This document shows positions 8,621 to 17,076 of a DNA stretch of 64,000 bases, piece after piece. Position numbers and translations under genes: made by a program. Where the stretch lies: NCBI RefSeq assembly GCF_044769865.1, contig NZ_JBIZWA010000001.1, positions 620,001 to 684,000 on the forward strand, in the 5' to 3' direction. Within the stretch, counting starts at the first letter, position 1, and each line of letters begins with the position of its first letter. The notes below the pieces were generated by a model. The model ran no database searches and was not told where the DNA came from. It saw nothing but the letters and a program-made list of their open reading frames with translations. Source of the DNA: Homoserinimonas sp044769865 (lineage in GTDB: Bacteria > Actinomycetota > Actinomycetes > Actinomycetales > Microbacteriaceae).

Positions 8621-9484
8621 TTAGTTGCGGCGGCTCGTGGACTTGGGGCTCCACGGCACGGCGAGCTTCGCACCGATCTTGACCGCTTTGGTGAGGAGGT
8701 ACCCGAGCAGTGCGACGCACACGATCCCGGCATACATGCGCTCCGTGGCGAAGATCTGCCACGACTTCCAGATCATGCTGCCGATACCGTCACCGCTCGT
8801 GACGAATTCGACACCAACGATGAGGAGCACGGCGTTGCCCACCGCGATGCGGAGGCCAACGAAGTAGTCGGGCAGCACGGCGGGAAAGATCACGAGTCGC
8901 AGCCGCTGCCACCGGGAGAGCTCGAGTGACTCAGCGGTCTCGAGGTAGCCGTGCGCGACGCCAAGCGTGGCCTCGAGCATCGTGATCCAGGCGATGAAGA
9001 AGGAGCCGATGGCAACCACGATGATGCGCGGCTGCTCGCCGAGGCCGAGCATGAGTAGCAGGAGCGGGAGGATGGCGAGCTTGGGGATCGTATAGAGACC
9101 CGAGAGCAGCGGGTCGAGGGCCGCGCGCAACGGCCGCACGAGACCCATGCTGATGCCGACGACGGTGCCGATGATGTTTCCGGCGATCAGCCCGAGGAGC
9201 AGGGTGCGGATCGTCGTCGAGAGGCTGCTGATGAGCATGCCGTTCTGGATGAGCTCCACCCCGGTCGTGGCGATCGCCGAGGGCGCAGGAAAGAACCGAG
9301 TGTCGATGACGGCGAACGTTGCGGCGAGCTCCCAGATGATGAGGAGGACGACGGGCGTGCCGATCGCCAGCATCAGGTTCTGCCGGGAGAGGCGTCGGTT
9401 GTATCTCTCCGGATCACGGTCGGTTGCGCGCGGTTCGACCACGACGGTGCTTGAGTTCTTCGTTGCGTGACGCGAGGTTCTCAT
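8621..9484 (-). CDS. ABC transporter permease (SsuC/TauC type)
   Basis: A 287-residue integral membrane protein with about six predicted membrane segments; the first follows a basic N-terminus and begins near residue 38. The permease EAA-like loop is visible as LETAESLELSRWQRLRLVIFP. It is the first gene of the minus-strand catabolic operon. The start at 9484 has GGGGAACAAGCGCAC upstream; a longer frame to 9574 would read through the inverted repeat at 9522-9539 and is less likely. It pairs with the lipoprotein and ATPase of the same operon. Confidence 0.9.
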   Translation of the reverse strand: MRTSRHATKNSSTVVVEPRATDRDPERYNRRLSRQNLMLAIGTPVVLLIIWELAATFAVIDTRFFPAPSAIATTGVELIQNGMLISSLSTTIRTLLLGLIAGNIIGTVVGISMGLVRPLRAALDPLLSGLYTIPKLAILPLLLLMLGLGEQPRIIVVAIGSFFIAWITMLEATLGVAHGYLETAESLELSRWQRLRLVIFPAVLPDYFVGLRIAVGNAVLLIVGVEFVTSGDGIGSMIWKSWQIFATERMYAGIVCVALLGYLLTKAVKIGAKLAVPWSPKSTSRRN

Positions 9485-9521
9485 GTGCGCTTGTTCCCCA
9501 TACTCGTCTCCATTGACGGCC

Positions 9522-9539
9522 CGACCGATCAGTCGGTCG
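9522..9539. promoter_or_regulatory. Inverted repeat operator before the catabolic operon
   Basis: CGACCGA-TCAG-TCGGTCG is a perfect 7-bp inverted repeat with a 4-bp centre, 38-55 bp upstream of the permease ATG. Size, symmetry and position fit an operator for a TetR- or similar dimeric regulator. The regulator is not in this window and may lie beyond the left edge. Confidence 0.6.
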
Positions 9540-9789
9540 CTTACGAGCATGGCGGAGAAGGTGATGGGTGTCAAGCATCATTCCGAGGGACTGACTAAGA
9601 GGTGTGTTCCGGTCGACGATATGGTCGCGTCTAGAGCCGAACGAACCCACACTGTTCTCGAAAGTCGGTCCTCGTGAACCGCAGGGAAGCGACCAACATC
9701 CGTATCGAAATCCCCAAACCGCACACGCAACCAGCACGCCCTCTCTGTGCCTCCTAGCCAAGCGACATGGTCGCGGATGCCGCGGCCGT

Positions 9790-9801
9790 TAGCCTGACCC
9801 C
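9790..9801 (+). promoter_or_regulatory. -10 box of a leaderless transcript (fadH-like gene)
   Basis: TAGCCT at 9790-9795 followed by six bases and the ATG at 9802. No Shine-Dalgarno sequence is present. The spacing puts the transcription start on the A of the start codon. Confidence 0.6.
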
Positions 9802-11838
9802 ATGACGACGCCGTTCCCGAAGCTCCTCGCACCCCTCGACCTCGGGTTCACGACCCTCAAGAACCGCGTCATCATGGGGTCGATGCACACGGGCCTCGAA
9901 GACAAGGCTTCGGATGCGACGAAGCTTGCGGCCTTCTTCGCCGAGCGCGCACGGGGCGGCGTGGGGCTGATTGTGACGGGCGGCTACGCCCCGAGCATCC
10001 GTGGCTGGCTGTCGCCGTTCGGGTCGAAGCTCAGCAGTCGGCGGGAACTGCCGCGTCACCGCACGGTCACCAACGCCGTGCACGCGGAGGGCGGCAAGAT
10101 CGCGCTGCAGATCTTGCACGCGGGCCGCTACGGCTACCACCCGCTCAGCGTCTCGGCGTCGGCGATCAAGTCGCCCATCACGCCCTTCACCCCGCGCGCC
10201 CTGAGCGCGAGGGGCGTCGAGCGCACGATCGACTCCTACGCCCGCAGCGCACGGCTGGCGCGGGAGGCCGGTTACGACGGTGTCGAGATCATGGGCGGCG
10301 AGGGGTACCTCATCAACCAGTTCCTGGTGGAGCGCACCAACCACAGGACGGATGCCTGGGGCGGCTCCCCCGAGAAGCGTCGCCGTTTCGCTGTCGAGGT
10401 CACGCGCCGCATGCGTGCCGCGGTCGGCGACGACTTCATCATCCTGTTCCGCCTCTCGATGGCGGACTACGTGGAGCAGGGCCAGACCTGGGACGAGATC
10501 GTGACGCTCGCGCGCGAGATCGAGGCGGCCGGCGCCACCATCATCAACACCGATATCGGCTGGCACGAGGCCCGGGTGCCGACGATCGTCACGAGTGTGC
10601 CGCGCGCGGCATTCGTCGACATCACGGAGCGCCTGGCGCGTGAGGTCAGCATCCCCGTCGCGGCGGCGAACCGCATCAACATGCCGGAGGTCGCGGAGGG
10701 CATCCTGAACCGGGGCGCGACGGCCCTCGTGTCGCTCGCCCGCCCGATGCTGGCGGACCCCGACTGGGTGCGCAAGGCGGCGGCGGATGCGAGCGATGAG
10801 ATCAACACCTGCATCGCCTGCAACCAGGCGTGCCTCGACCACACCTTCGAGCGCAAGCAGGCGAGTTGCCTCGTGAACCCGCGCGCGGGCCGCGAGACTG
10901 AACTCGTGCTGATGCCCACCAAGCGCGCCAAGCGCGTCGCGGTCGTCGGTGCCGGCCCGGCCGGGCTCTCAGCGGCCGTCGCGGCGGCCCGCCGCGGCCA
11001 CCACGTCACGCTCTTCGAGGTGAATGACCACATCGGCGGCCAGTTCGATATCGCCCGCCGCATCCCCGGCAAGGAGGAGTTCTCCGAGACGATCCGCTAC
11101 TTCACGCGCCAGCTCGAGCTGTTGAAGGTCGACGTGCGGCTTGGCACGAGGGCCACGGCATCCGACCTGGCGGGCTTCGACGACGTCGTCATCGCGACGG
11201 GCGTGACGCCGCGCATCCCGTCGATCCCGGGCATCGACCACCCGAGCGTCATGACCTACGCGGATGCCGTGCTCGGTCGTCGCGAGATCGGCGGGCGGGT
11301 GGCCGTGATCGGCGCGGGCGGCATCGGGGTCGATGTGAGCGAGTTCCTCACGGAGCACACGTTGCGCGACGTGAACCCGAGCGCGGAGGAGCTCGCAGAG
11401 TGGAAGCGCGAGTGGGGCGTCACCGACGACGGCACGGTGCCGGGCTTCGTCGTGAAGCCGCAGCCGTCACCGCCCGCTCGCGAGGTGACTCTCCTGCAGC
11501 GCAAGCCGGGCAAGATCGGCATGGGCCTCGGCAAGACGACGGGGTGGGTGCACCGCGCGGCGCTGAAGCACAAGCGCGTGCGCCAGCTGAGCGGCGTCAA
11601 CTACGAGCGCATCGACGACGAGGGCCTGCACATCACCTTCGGCCCGGAGCGCACTGACGCCCAGGTGGTCGCGGTCGACAACGTGATCGTCTGTGCGGGG
11701 CAGGAGAGCGTGCGCGACCTCGTCGAGCAGCTGGGAACGGATGCGAAGGCGCACGTCATCGGCGGAGCGGACGTCGCGTCTGAGCTCGACGCCAAGCGCG
11801 CGATCGAGCAGGGCACCCGGGTCGCCGCCGCCCTGTAG
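9802..11838 (+). CDS. fadH: 2,4-dienoyl-CoA reductase-like NADH:flavin oxidoreductase
   Basis: A 678-residue Old-Yellow-Enzyme/FadH-type protein. An FMN TIM barrel fills about 1-330, with Tyr169 in GGEGYLINQFL and His255 in DIGWHEAR at the positions of the catalytic Tyr/His of E. coli FadH. A 4Fe-4S site follows (Cys 337, 340, 344, 356 in CIACNQACLDH...SCLVN). A FAD/NAD(P)H domain starts with VVGAGPAGLSAA at about 381. This is the full FadH layout, so reduction of 2,4-dienoyl-CoA from unsaturated acyl chains is likely; related enzymes act on other enoates. The mRNA is probably leaderless. A short hairpin lies just after the stop. Confidence 0.88.
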   Translation: MTTPFPKLLAPLDLGFTTLKNRVIMGSMHTGLEDKASDATKLAAFFAERARGGVGLIVTGGYAPSIRGWLSPFGSKLSSRRELPRHRTVTNAVHAEGGKIALQILHAGRYGYHPLSVSASAIKSPITPFTPRALSARGVERTIDSYARSARLAREAGYDGVEIMGGEGYLINQFLVERTNHRTDAWGGSPEKRRRFAVEVTRRMRAAVGDDFIILFRLSMADYVEQGQTWDEIVTLAREIEAAGATIINTDIGWHEARVPTIVTSVPRAAFVDITERLAREVSIPVAAANRINMPEVAEGILNRGATALVSLARPMLADPDWVRKAAADASDEINTCIACNQACLDHTFERKQASCLVNPRAGRETELVLMPTKRAKRVAVVGAGPAGLSAAVAAARRGHHVTLFEVNDHIGGQFDIARRIPGKEEFSETIRYFTRQLELLKVDVRLGTRATASDLAGFDDVVIATGVTPRIPSIPGIDHPSVMTYADAVLGRREIGGRVAVIGAGGIGVDVSEFLTEHTLRDVNPSAEELAEWKREWGVTDDGTVPGFVVKPQPSPPAREVTLLQRKPGKIGMGLGKTTGWVHRAALKHKRVRQLSGVNYERIDDEGLHITFGPERTDAQVVAVDNVIVCAGQESVRDLVEQLGTDAKAHVIGGADVASELDAKRAIEQGTRVAAAL

Positions 11839-11852
11839 GCCGCTGCCCTCAA

Positions 11853-11881
11853 AACTCAGGAAGGCTCGGCCCTCCTGAGTT
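11853..11881. terminator. AACTCAGGA hairpin between convergent genes
   Basis: AACTCAGGA (11853-11861) and TCCTGAGTT (11873-11881) form a 9-bp stem between the convergent fadH-like and HesB-like genes. There is no U-tract. The stem sequence recurs in the large palindrome at 32790-32901, so it is a member of a dispersed repeat that probably ends transcription from both sides. Confidence 0.55.
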
Positions 11882-11906
11882 CTGAAAGCAGTGGAGTGCT
11901 GGGGAC

Positions 11907-12197
11907 CTACGCGGTCTGCTGGCCGATCGCGAAGCTGACGCTGCCGTCGCTCGCAACCTGCGCGTCGAGCACCTTGTCGGCGAGGGCGATTGTGGCCCCC
12001 TCGTCGAGGAAGACGCGGGCGCCATCCTGCTCAAGCACCTGGTCACTCGCCTCGGGAGCCTCGACGACCGCGACTCCGAGTTCGGCGTTGGCCGCGGTGC
12101 CCTCGGAGTTGATGCGGAGGCCGGCGTTCTCGACGTCCGGGTTCTGGTCGATGATGGCCTTGACGACGTTGCTGGCGGTCTCGGTGAGGGTGAGCAT
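11907..12197 (-). CDS. HesB/IscA-like protein lacking cysteines
   Basis: A 96-residue protein with the fold signature of A-type Fe-S carrier proteins (MLTLTETASNVVKAI..., then GLRINSEG, then FLDEGATIALADKVLD). It has no cysteine at all, so the three ligands used by IscA/SufA for cluster binding are absent. A role in cluster delivery is therefore doubtful; such short HesB-like proteins occur in actinobacteria without known function. GGAAGGAGCGTC gives a good ribosome site before the ATG at 12197. The frame stays open upstream to 12374, but that part does not resemble the family. Confidence 0.75.
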   Translation of the reverse strand: MLTLTETASNVVKAIIDQNPDVENAGLRINSEGTAANAELGVAVVEAPEASDQVLEQDGARVFLDEGATIALADKVLDAQVASDGSVSFAIGQQTA

Positions 12198-12318
12198 GAC
12201 GCTCCTTCCGGTTCGGGGTTGGCCCTCCACGCTCCCGCAGAGTGAGGCGCAGCTCAAGCCGCGACGATGCTTTGTGCGGGCATTCCCACCTGTCATGCAC
12301 CGGATGCCCAGCGGCCCG

Positions 12319-12516
12319 TTACTCTCCTTCGTCGCCTTCGCCCGGCCGCACGGGCGCGTCCTCGCGCCAGTCAATGCGGGTGTTGCCCTCCGCGGTCGTC
12401 GTCACATCGATGCGGGGTGCGGCATCCTCTTCCACCGCGTCTGGCGCAGCCGTGAGCTGGTCGTGCCGCTTCTCCTCGAAGGTCATGTCGTCGGCGTCGC
12501 TGTCGCGGGGTTCCAT
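12319..12516 (-). CDS. Small acidic hypothetical protein
   Basis: A 65-residue, hydrophilic and strongly acidic protein without membrane segment or known motif. It fills the 408-bp gap between the HesB-like gene and the GGDEF-EAL gene. Codon third positions are GC-rich, as in the neighbours. The ribosome site is weak (GGGGG 13 nt before the ATG). I do not recognise it; it may be a real small actinobacterial gene or a chance frame. Confidence 0.45.
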   Translation of the reverse strand: MEPRDSDADDMTFEEKRHDQLTAAPDAVEEDAAPRIDVTTTAEGNTRIDWREDAPVRPGEGDEGE

Positions 12517-12605
12517 GACAGCATCGTGCCCCCGGTCATGCCAGACTTACAGGGGGCGACCCGAGCCCCGCGAGCTCACTGCACAGTGAAGCGACGGAAG
12601 GCACA

Positions 12606-14465
12606 GTGACCACTATCGAGACGGGGCGACTCGACAACGGCGACGAGACCGCCGCTGAACTTGCGCGCCAACGAGACACGAGCGAGATGCTCCTGTCGGT
12701 CGCCCGGGCACTGTGCGAACCCACTGACCTGCCGGCCGTGTCACAGATCATTGCCGAGGCCGTGCCCACCGTATGCCAGGTCGACCGCGGCGCCGTCATT
12801 CTCTGGGACGAGATGACCGACACCTTCGTCGTCTCCGCCATCGCCGGCTGGTCCGGCACGCTGCGCCGCCGCCTCGGCCTCTGGGCTGGCACCCCGTTCT
12901 CGGCTCCGGACCTCCACGAGCTCATGCGGTCCGGTGGCCCCGTGCTCATCGACGGCGCGCATGAGGACTGGACTCACGAGATCGTCAAGGACTTCGACAT
13001 CCGCGCGCTCGCACTCATGCCCATCACGGTCTCGGGCCGGTCGATGGGTTTCGTCGTGGCGCACTGGGCCGAGAGCGATCCGCCCAGCGAGTTGGACGAG
13101 GTCATCTGTCGGCGTCTCACAGGACTGGCGGGCCTCGCGGGGGTTGCACTCGACAACAACCGTCTCGCCAATGAGATCGAGTGGAACGTCGAACACGACC
13201 GCGTCACGCGACTCCCAAACCGCCAGGCGCTTGAGCGCACCCTCGCGGGCATGGTGGAACAGGCGGATGTCGCGGGCCGGGGCACTGTCGTGATCGTCTG
13301 CGACATCGACCGCTTCAAGCGCATCAACGACCGCCTCGGGCAGCAGGCCGGCGACACGGTGCTGCAGGAGGTGGGCGAACGCCTCAAGCGGGTCGTGCGC
13401 CAGGGCGACACGGTCGCGCGCTACGGCGGCGACGAGTTCGCGATCACCTTCGCGCGGGCGACACACCCCGACGAGGTCGCACCCGCGATCGCGCGCATCC
13501 AGCGCTCCTTCAAGCATCCGATCGCGGTCGAGGGCCAGGATGTCGTCGTCTCGCTCTCGCTCGGCATCTCCTCACTCGTCGAGATCGGCAGGGAGGGCTC
13601 TGTCGCCGAGCGCGCGCAGCGCCTTGCCGCGAGCGCCGAGTCCGACCTCATGGCCAAGAAGGCCGGGCGTCGGTTGGCCCGCGGCGCCACCGCCTCCGAC
13701 GACGAACTGCAGCTCGACACCGACCTGCACGGCGCGGTCGTGCGCGGCGAGATCTTCGCGGCCTACCAGCCGCAGATCGACGTGCACTCGGGCCGGATCG
13801 TGGCCGTCGAGGCGCTCGCCCGGTGGAACCACCCCACACGCGGCCTCGTGCGCCCCGACCAGTTCATCGCGCTCGCGGAGGAGAACGGCACGATCTCCGA
13901 GATCGGCACCCAGGTGCTCCGCTCCGCCTGCCGGGACGCGCTCGCATGGGACGCCGCTGGCTACCCGGTCGAGGTCTCGGTCAACGCCTCGGTCGCACAA
14001 TTGGAGACCGACGGCTACGCGGCATCCGTCGCCCGCGACCTCAAGCTGCTCGACTTTCCCCCGGAGCGACTCACGATCGAGGTCACCGAGTCGAAGGTCG
14101 TCACCGACATGAGTGTGGCGCAGTCGGAGCTCCGGGCGATCCATGAGCTGGGCGTGAGCATCTCGGTCGATGACTTCGGCACGGGCTTCTCCTCGCTCAC
14201 GCAGCTCAGCAACCTGCCTGTGAGCGAGCTCAAGATCGACCGCTCCTTCGTCGGGCGCAAGGACCGCGCGGGCGCCAAGATCATCGCGGCCGTCGTCGGC
14301 CTCGGCCACGGCCTTGGCCTTCGCGTCGTTGCGGAGGGCGTCGAGACCGAGGAGCAGTTCAGCGCGCTCAGCGAGCTGCGCTGCGACCGCTCGCAGGGCT
14401 ACCTGCACTCCAAGCCGGTCGACGCCGATGCCCTCATGACCCTGCTGCAGCGCCAGTCGAACTGA
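12606..14465 (+). CDS. GAF-GGDEF-EAL cyclic-di-GMP enzyme
   Basis: A 619-residue cytoplasmic protein for cyclic-di-GMP turnover. A GAF-like sensor occupies about 25-185. The diguanylate cyclase domain follows, with GGDEF at 274-278 intact and the inhibitory site RQGD at 265-268. The EAL phosphodiesterase domain starts near 375, with the EAL triplet at 402-404 and the later VNAS, EVTES, DDFGTG, LKIDRSF, EGVET and QGYL motifs all kept. Both activities could therefore be functional, with the GAF ligand or the I-site deciding the balance. There is no membrane segment. The GTG start is preceded by GGAAGGCACA. A terminator hairpin follows. Confidence 0.93.
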   Translation: MTTIETGRLDNGDETAAELARQRDTSEMLLSVARALCEPTDLPAVSQIIAEAVPTVCQVDRGAVILWDEMTDTFVVSAIAGWSGTLRRRLGLWAGTPFSAPDLHELMRSGGPVLIDGAHEDWTHEIVKDFDIRALALMPITVSGRSMGFVVAHWAESDPPSELDEVICRRLTGLAGLAGVALDNNRLANEIEWNVEHDRVTRLPNRQALERTLAGMVEQADVAGRGTVVIVCDIDRFKRINDRLGQQAGDTVLQEVGERLKRVVRQGDTVARYGGDEFAITFARATHPDEVAPAIARIQRSFKHPIAVEGQDVVVSLSLGISSLVEIGREGSVAERAQRLAASAESDLMAKKAGRRLARGATASDDELQLDTDLHGAVVRGEIFAAYQPQIDVHSGRIVAVEALARWNHPTRGLVRPDQFIALAEENGTISEIGTQVLRSACRDALAWDAAGYPVEVSVNASVAQLETDGYAASVARDLKLLDFPPERLTIEVTESKVVTDMSVAQSELRAIHELGVSISVDDFGTGFSSLTQLSNLPVSELKIDRSFVGRKDRAGAKIIAAVVGLGHGLGLRVVAEGVETEEQFSALSELRCDRSQGYLHSKPVDADALMTLLQRQSN

Positions 14466-14493
14466 GCAGCCGAAGCACCAGCCGCAGAAATGA

Positions 14494-14527
14494 CGGATGC
14501 CCGGCCGCACACGCGACCGGGCATCCG
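14494..14527. terminator. Bidirectional hairpin terminator
   Basis: CGGATGCCCGG at 14494-14504 pairs perfectly (11 bp) with CCGGGCATCCG at 14517-14527 across a 12-nt loop; CTTCTTCTT follows on the plus strand. It lies between the stops of the convergent GGDEF-EAL and acyl-CoA dehydrogenase genes. Confidence 0.75.
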
Positions 14528-14541
14528 CTTCTTCTTGGGGG

Positions 14542-16317
14542 TCAGCTCGCGAGCGCCTCCGCGTCGAGTGCGAAGAGGTCGCGGTCGCCGGCCGTCACAG
14601 CACCGGCAAGCCCGCTTGCGGCGGGAAGCAGCTGCTCGGCGTAGAAGCGGGCGAGCACGAGCTGCGTCTCCGCCTGCTTCGCGTCGTCGAGGCTCGCTGC
14701 GGCGAGTGCAGACTCCGCCATGAGCCAGCCGCCCACGACGAGCGACCACTGGCGAAGGAACGGCACCGAGCCCGACAGCACCGAGGAGAAGTCCCCGCCG
14801 GCGCCCGTCTGGAGCATGTATCCGGTCGTCTTCTGCAGCACGTCGAACTGGCGGCCGAGCTGCGTGCGGATCGACGCGAACTCCTCGCCTGCCGCCTCCA
14901 GCTTTGCCTCGACCTCGCGCATCTGCGCGATGAACTCCATGAACGACTGGCCGCTGCGCACACCCATCTTGCGGCCAACGAAGTCAGCAGCCTGGATGCC
15001 GTTGGTGCCCTCATAGATGGCGGCGATGCGCACATCGCGCATGTACTGTGCGACGCCCGTCTCCTCGATGAAGCCCATGCCGCCGTGGATCTGCACCGTC
15101 AGCGAGGTGATCTCGTTGCCGAGGTCGGTGCCGAAGGCCTTGCTGATGGGGGTGAGGAGTGCGGCGAGCTCTTCTGCGCGGGCGCGCTCCGCGGCATCCG
15201 GGGAGTACAGCGCCTTGTCCATGTAGACGCCGTTGAGGTAGATGACGCGGCGGAGGGCCGAGAGGTAGGCCTTCTGCGTCATGAGCATGCGGCGCACGTC
15301 GGGGAAGTCGATGATCGGCGAGTCCTGCGTGGCGCCGATCGCCTTGCCCTGGATGCGCTCCTTCGCGTAGGCGAGGCCCGCCTGGTAGGCGCGCTCCCCC
15401 ACCGCGAGGCCCTGCATGCCGACCGAGATGCGGGCGCTGTTCATCATGACGAACATGGCGCGCATGCCCTGGTTCTCCTCGCCGACCAGGTAGCCCTTGG
15501 CGTTCTCGTAGGAGAGCACGCAGGTGGGCGAGGCGTGGATGCCCATCTTCTCCTCGAGGGAGACGGTGTGCACGCTGTTGCGCTCCCCGATGTTGCCCTC
15601 GGCGTCGACGTTGAACTTGGGCACGATGAAGAGCGAGATGCCCTTCGTGCCGGCGGGAGCGCCGGGGGTGCGCGCGAGCACCAGGTGGATCGTGTTCTCG
15701 GTGAGGTCGTGGTCACCCCAGCTGATGAAGATCTTCTGGCCCGAGATCGAGTAGGTGCCGTCGTCGTTGGGCACCGCCTTCGTCGTGAGGGCGCCGACGT
15801 CGGAGCCGGCGTGCGGCTCCGTGAGGTTCATGGTGCCGGTCCACTCGCCGCTGACCATCTTGGGCAGGAAGAGCTGCTTCTGCTCGGTCGAGCCGTAGTG
15901 CAGGAGCGCGTCGATTGCGCCCTGCGTCAGCAGCGGGCCGAGGCCGAAGCCCATGTTGGCCGCGAGCAGCTGCTCCTGGATGGCGAGGCCGACGAGCCAG
16001 GGGAAGCCGCCGCCGCCGAACTCCTCGGGGAACTGCAGCGAGATCCAGCCGGACTCGACGAGCTTGTTGTAGGCCTCCTTGAAGCCGGTCGGCGTCTTGA
16101 CCGTGCCATCCGCCTGGAGCTTCGAGCCCTCGAGGTCGCCCGCGCGGTTCGTCGGCGCGATGACCTCGGCCATGAACTGGCCACTCTGCTCCAGCAGGTC
16201 GACGACCGTCTCGAGGTCGGCGTGCTCGTAGTTCGGGTAAGCGGCGATGTCGTTGTAGCCCACGACGTGCTCAAGGATGAAGGCAGCGTCGGATGTCGGC
16301 GGTCGGTAGTCACTCAT
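14542..16317 (-). CDS. Large acyl-CoA dehydrogenase (DmdC/FadE5-like)
   Basis: A 591-residue acyl-CoA dehydrogenase of the long subfamily, which has an N-terminal extension and a C-terminal helical domain beyond the usual ~390 residues. Seen: the FAD motif MNLTEPHAGSDVGAL, GQKIFISWGDHD, and the catalytic glutamate in YEGTNGIQA. Relatives include 3-methylthiopropionyl-CoA dehydrogenase and mycobacterial FadE5, so the substrate is open; general medium/long-chain acyl-CoA is most likely. Start at 16317: TAGCAT lies exactly six bases upstream with no ribosome site, consistent with a leaderless message. It is a single-gene unit with a terminator after it. Confidence 0.9.
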   Translation of the reverse strand: MSDYRPPTSDAAFILEHVVGYNDIAAYPNYEHADLETVVDLLEQSGQFMAEVIAPTNRAGDLEGSKLQADGTVKTPTGFKEAYNKLVESGWISLQFPEEFGGGGFPWLVGLAIQEQLLAANMGFGLGPLLTQGAIDALLHYGSTEQKQLFLPKMVSGEWTGTMNLTEPHAGSDVGALTTKAVPNDDGTYSISGQKIFISWGDHDLTENTIHLVLARTPGAPAGTKGISLFIVPKFNVDAEGNIGERNSVHTVSLEEKMGIHASPTCVLSYENAKGYLVGEENQGMRAMFVMMNSARISVGMQGLAVGERAYQAGLAYAKERIQGKAIGATQDSPIIDFPDVRRMLMTQKAYLSALRRVIYLNGVYMDKALYSPDAAERARAEELAALLTPISKAFGTDLGNEITSLTVQIHGGMGFIEETGVAQYMRDVRIAAIYEGTNGIQAADFVGRKMGVRSGQSFMEFIAQMREVEAKLEAAGEEFASIRTQLGRQFDVLQKTTGYMLQTGAGGDFSSVLSGSVPFLRQWSLVVGGWLMAESALAAASLDDAKQAETQLVLARFYAEQLLPAASGLAGAVTAGDRDLFALDAEALAS

Positions 16318-16426
16318 GGCGCGATGCTAACGCTGGGCACAACAGAACGCCGAAAAGTTCGTGGCATGGGCACTGTTCGGCCCGCAGAACGGCGGCCCGG
16401 ACTCGTGGAAACCACCACCCGCGCTC

Positions 16427-17068
16427 TCAGGCTGTGGGTGCCGCCGGCGTCGCATCGATGGGGGCGGCGGGCCGCAGGGCGTGGGCCATCCACCACCAGG
16501 CGAAGACCCCGACGGCGACCGTCGCGGCAAGACTCGCGAGCGCGAGGAGTCCGCCGCCGACGAGGAGCCCGGGCAGCTCCCCTTCGCCGCGGCCCGGCAT
16601 GACCGTGAGCATGTTGCCCGGGATCGAGAGCACGGTGCCCACGACCCATCCCGCGACGATGCCGATGCCGAGCGCCGCCCACGTGATCGCCGTGCCGCGC
16701 GGGTTGCCTGTGGACTTCAGGATGCGCACGCTCGCGAAATACCCGGCCAGCCAGAGGGCCACGCCCAGGATTGCCGCGACGAGCGCGATCCACCAGTACG
16801 ACTGCACGATGTCGGCGACGGTCTGCACGAAGTCGTCGGCCGCGCCGCCCGAGCGGGCGATCGACGCGCCGATGAAGCCCATGACCCCGAAGACGAGGGT
16901 GACGACCACGACCGCGAAGATCGTGCCGAAGCCGAGGGACATGAGCGTGTAGCCGACGCCACCGGCGATCATCGCGCCGCGCTTCTGCCCGGCGGTGAGC
17001 GGCGGCCTGCGCGGTGGAGCCTGCACGGGGTATGCGGGGCCATAGCCGTAGGGGGTTGGGGCGCTCAT
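16427..17068 (-). CDS. Four-helix integral membrane protein, function unknown
   Basis: A 213-residue protein with a Pro/Tyr-rich N-terminus (APTPYGYGPAY), a basic stretch, and about four membrane segments (near 33-60, 93-113, 126-148 and 168-195). No enzyme or transporter motif is recognised. Such proline-rich-headed small membrane proteins are common in actinobacteria. A perfect 15-bp palindrome lies 9 nt upstream of the ATG and may control it. The gene is followed by 109 bp without features before the acyl-CoA dehydrogenase start. Confidence 0.7.
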   Translation of the reverse strand: MSAPTPYGYGPAYPVQAPPRRPPLTAGQKRGAMIAGGVGYTLMSLGFGTIFAVVVVTLVFGVMGFIGASIARSGGAADDFVQTVADIVQSYWWIALVAAILGVALWLAGYFASVRILKSTGNPRGTAITWAALGIGIVAGWVVGTVLSIPGNMLTVMPGRGEGELPGLLVGGGLLALASLAATVAVGVFAWWWMAHALRPAAPIDATPAAPTA

Positions 17069-17076
17069 GAAGACCT

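Larger units (their letters stand above)
9485..9801. other. Divergent intergenic region, no gene seen
   Basis: This 317-bp stretch separates the start of the catabolic operon (minus) from the FadH-like gene (plus). It holds the perfect inverted repeat at 9522-9539 and the -10 box TAGCCT at 9790-9795. No convincing coding frame, RNA gene or terminator is seen. No regulator gene lies beside it, although the inverted repeat calls for one. Confidence 0.7.

Noticed and set aside
14497..16602. 701-codon open frame on the plus strand
   Set aside because: It lies antisense to the acyl-CoA dehydrogenase gene, whose motifs are clear; its sequence is Arg/Ala/His-rich and resembles no family. It is a shadow of third-position GC bias.
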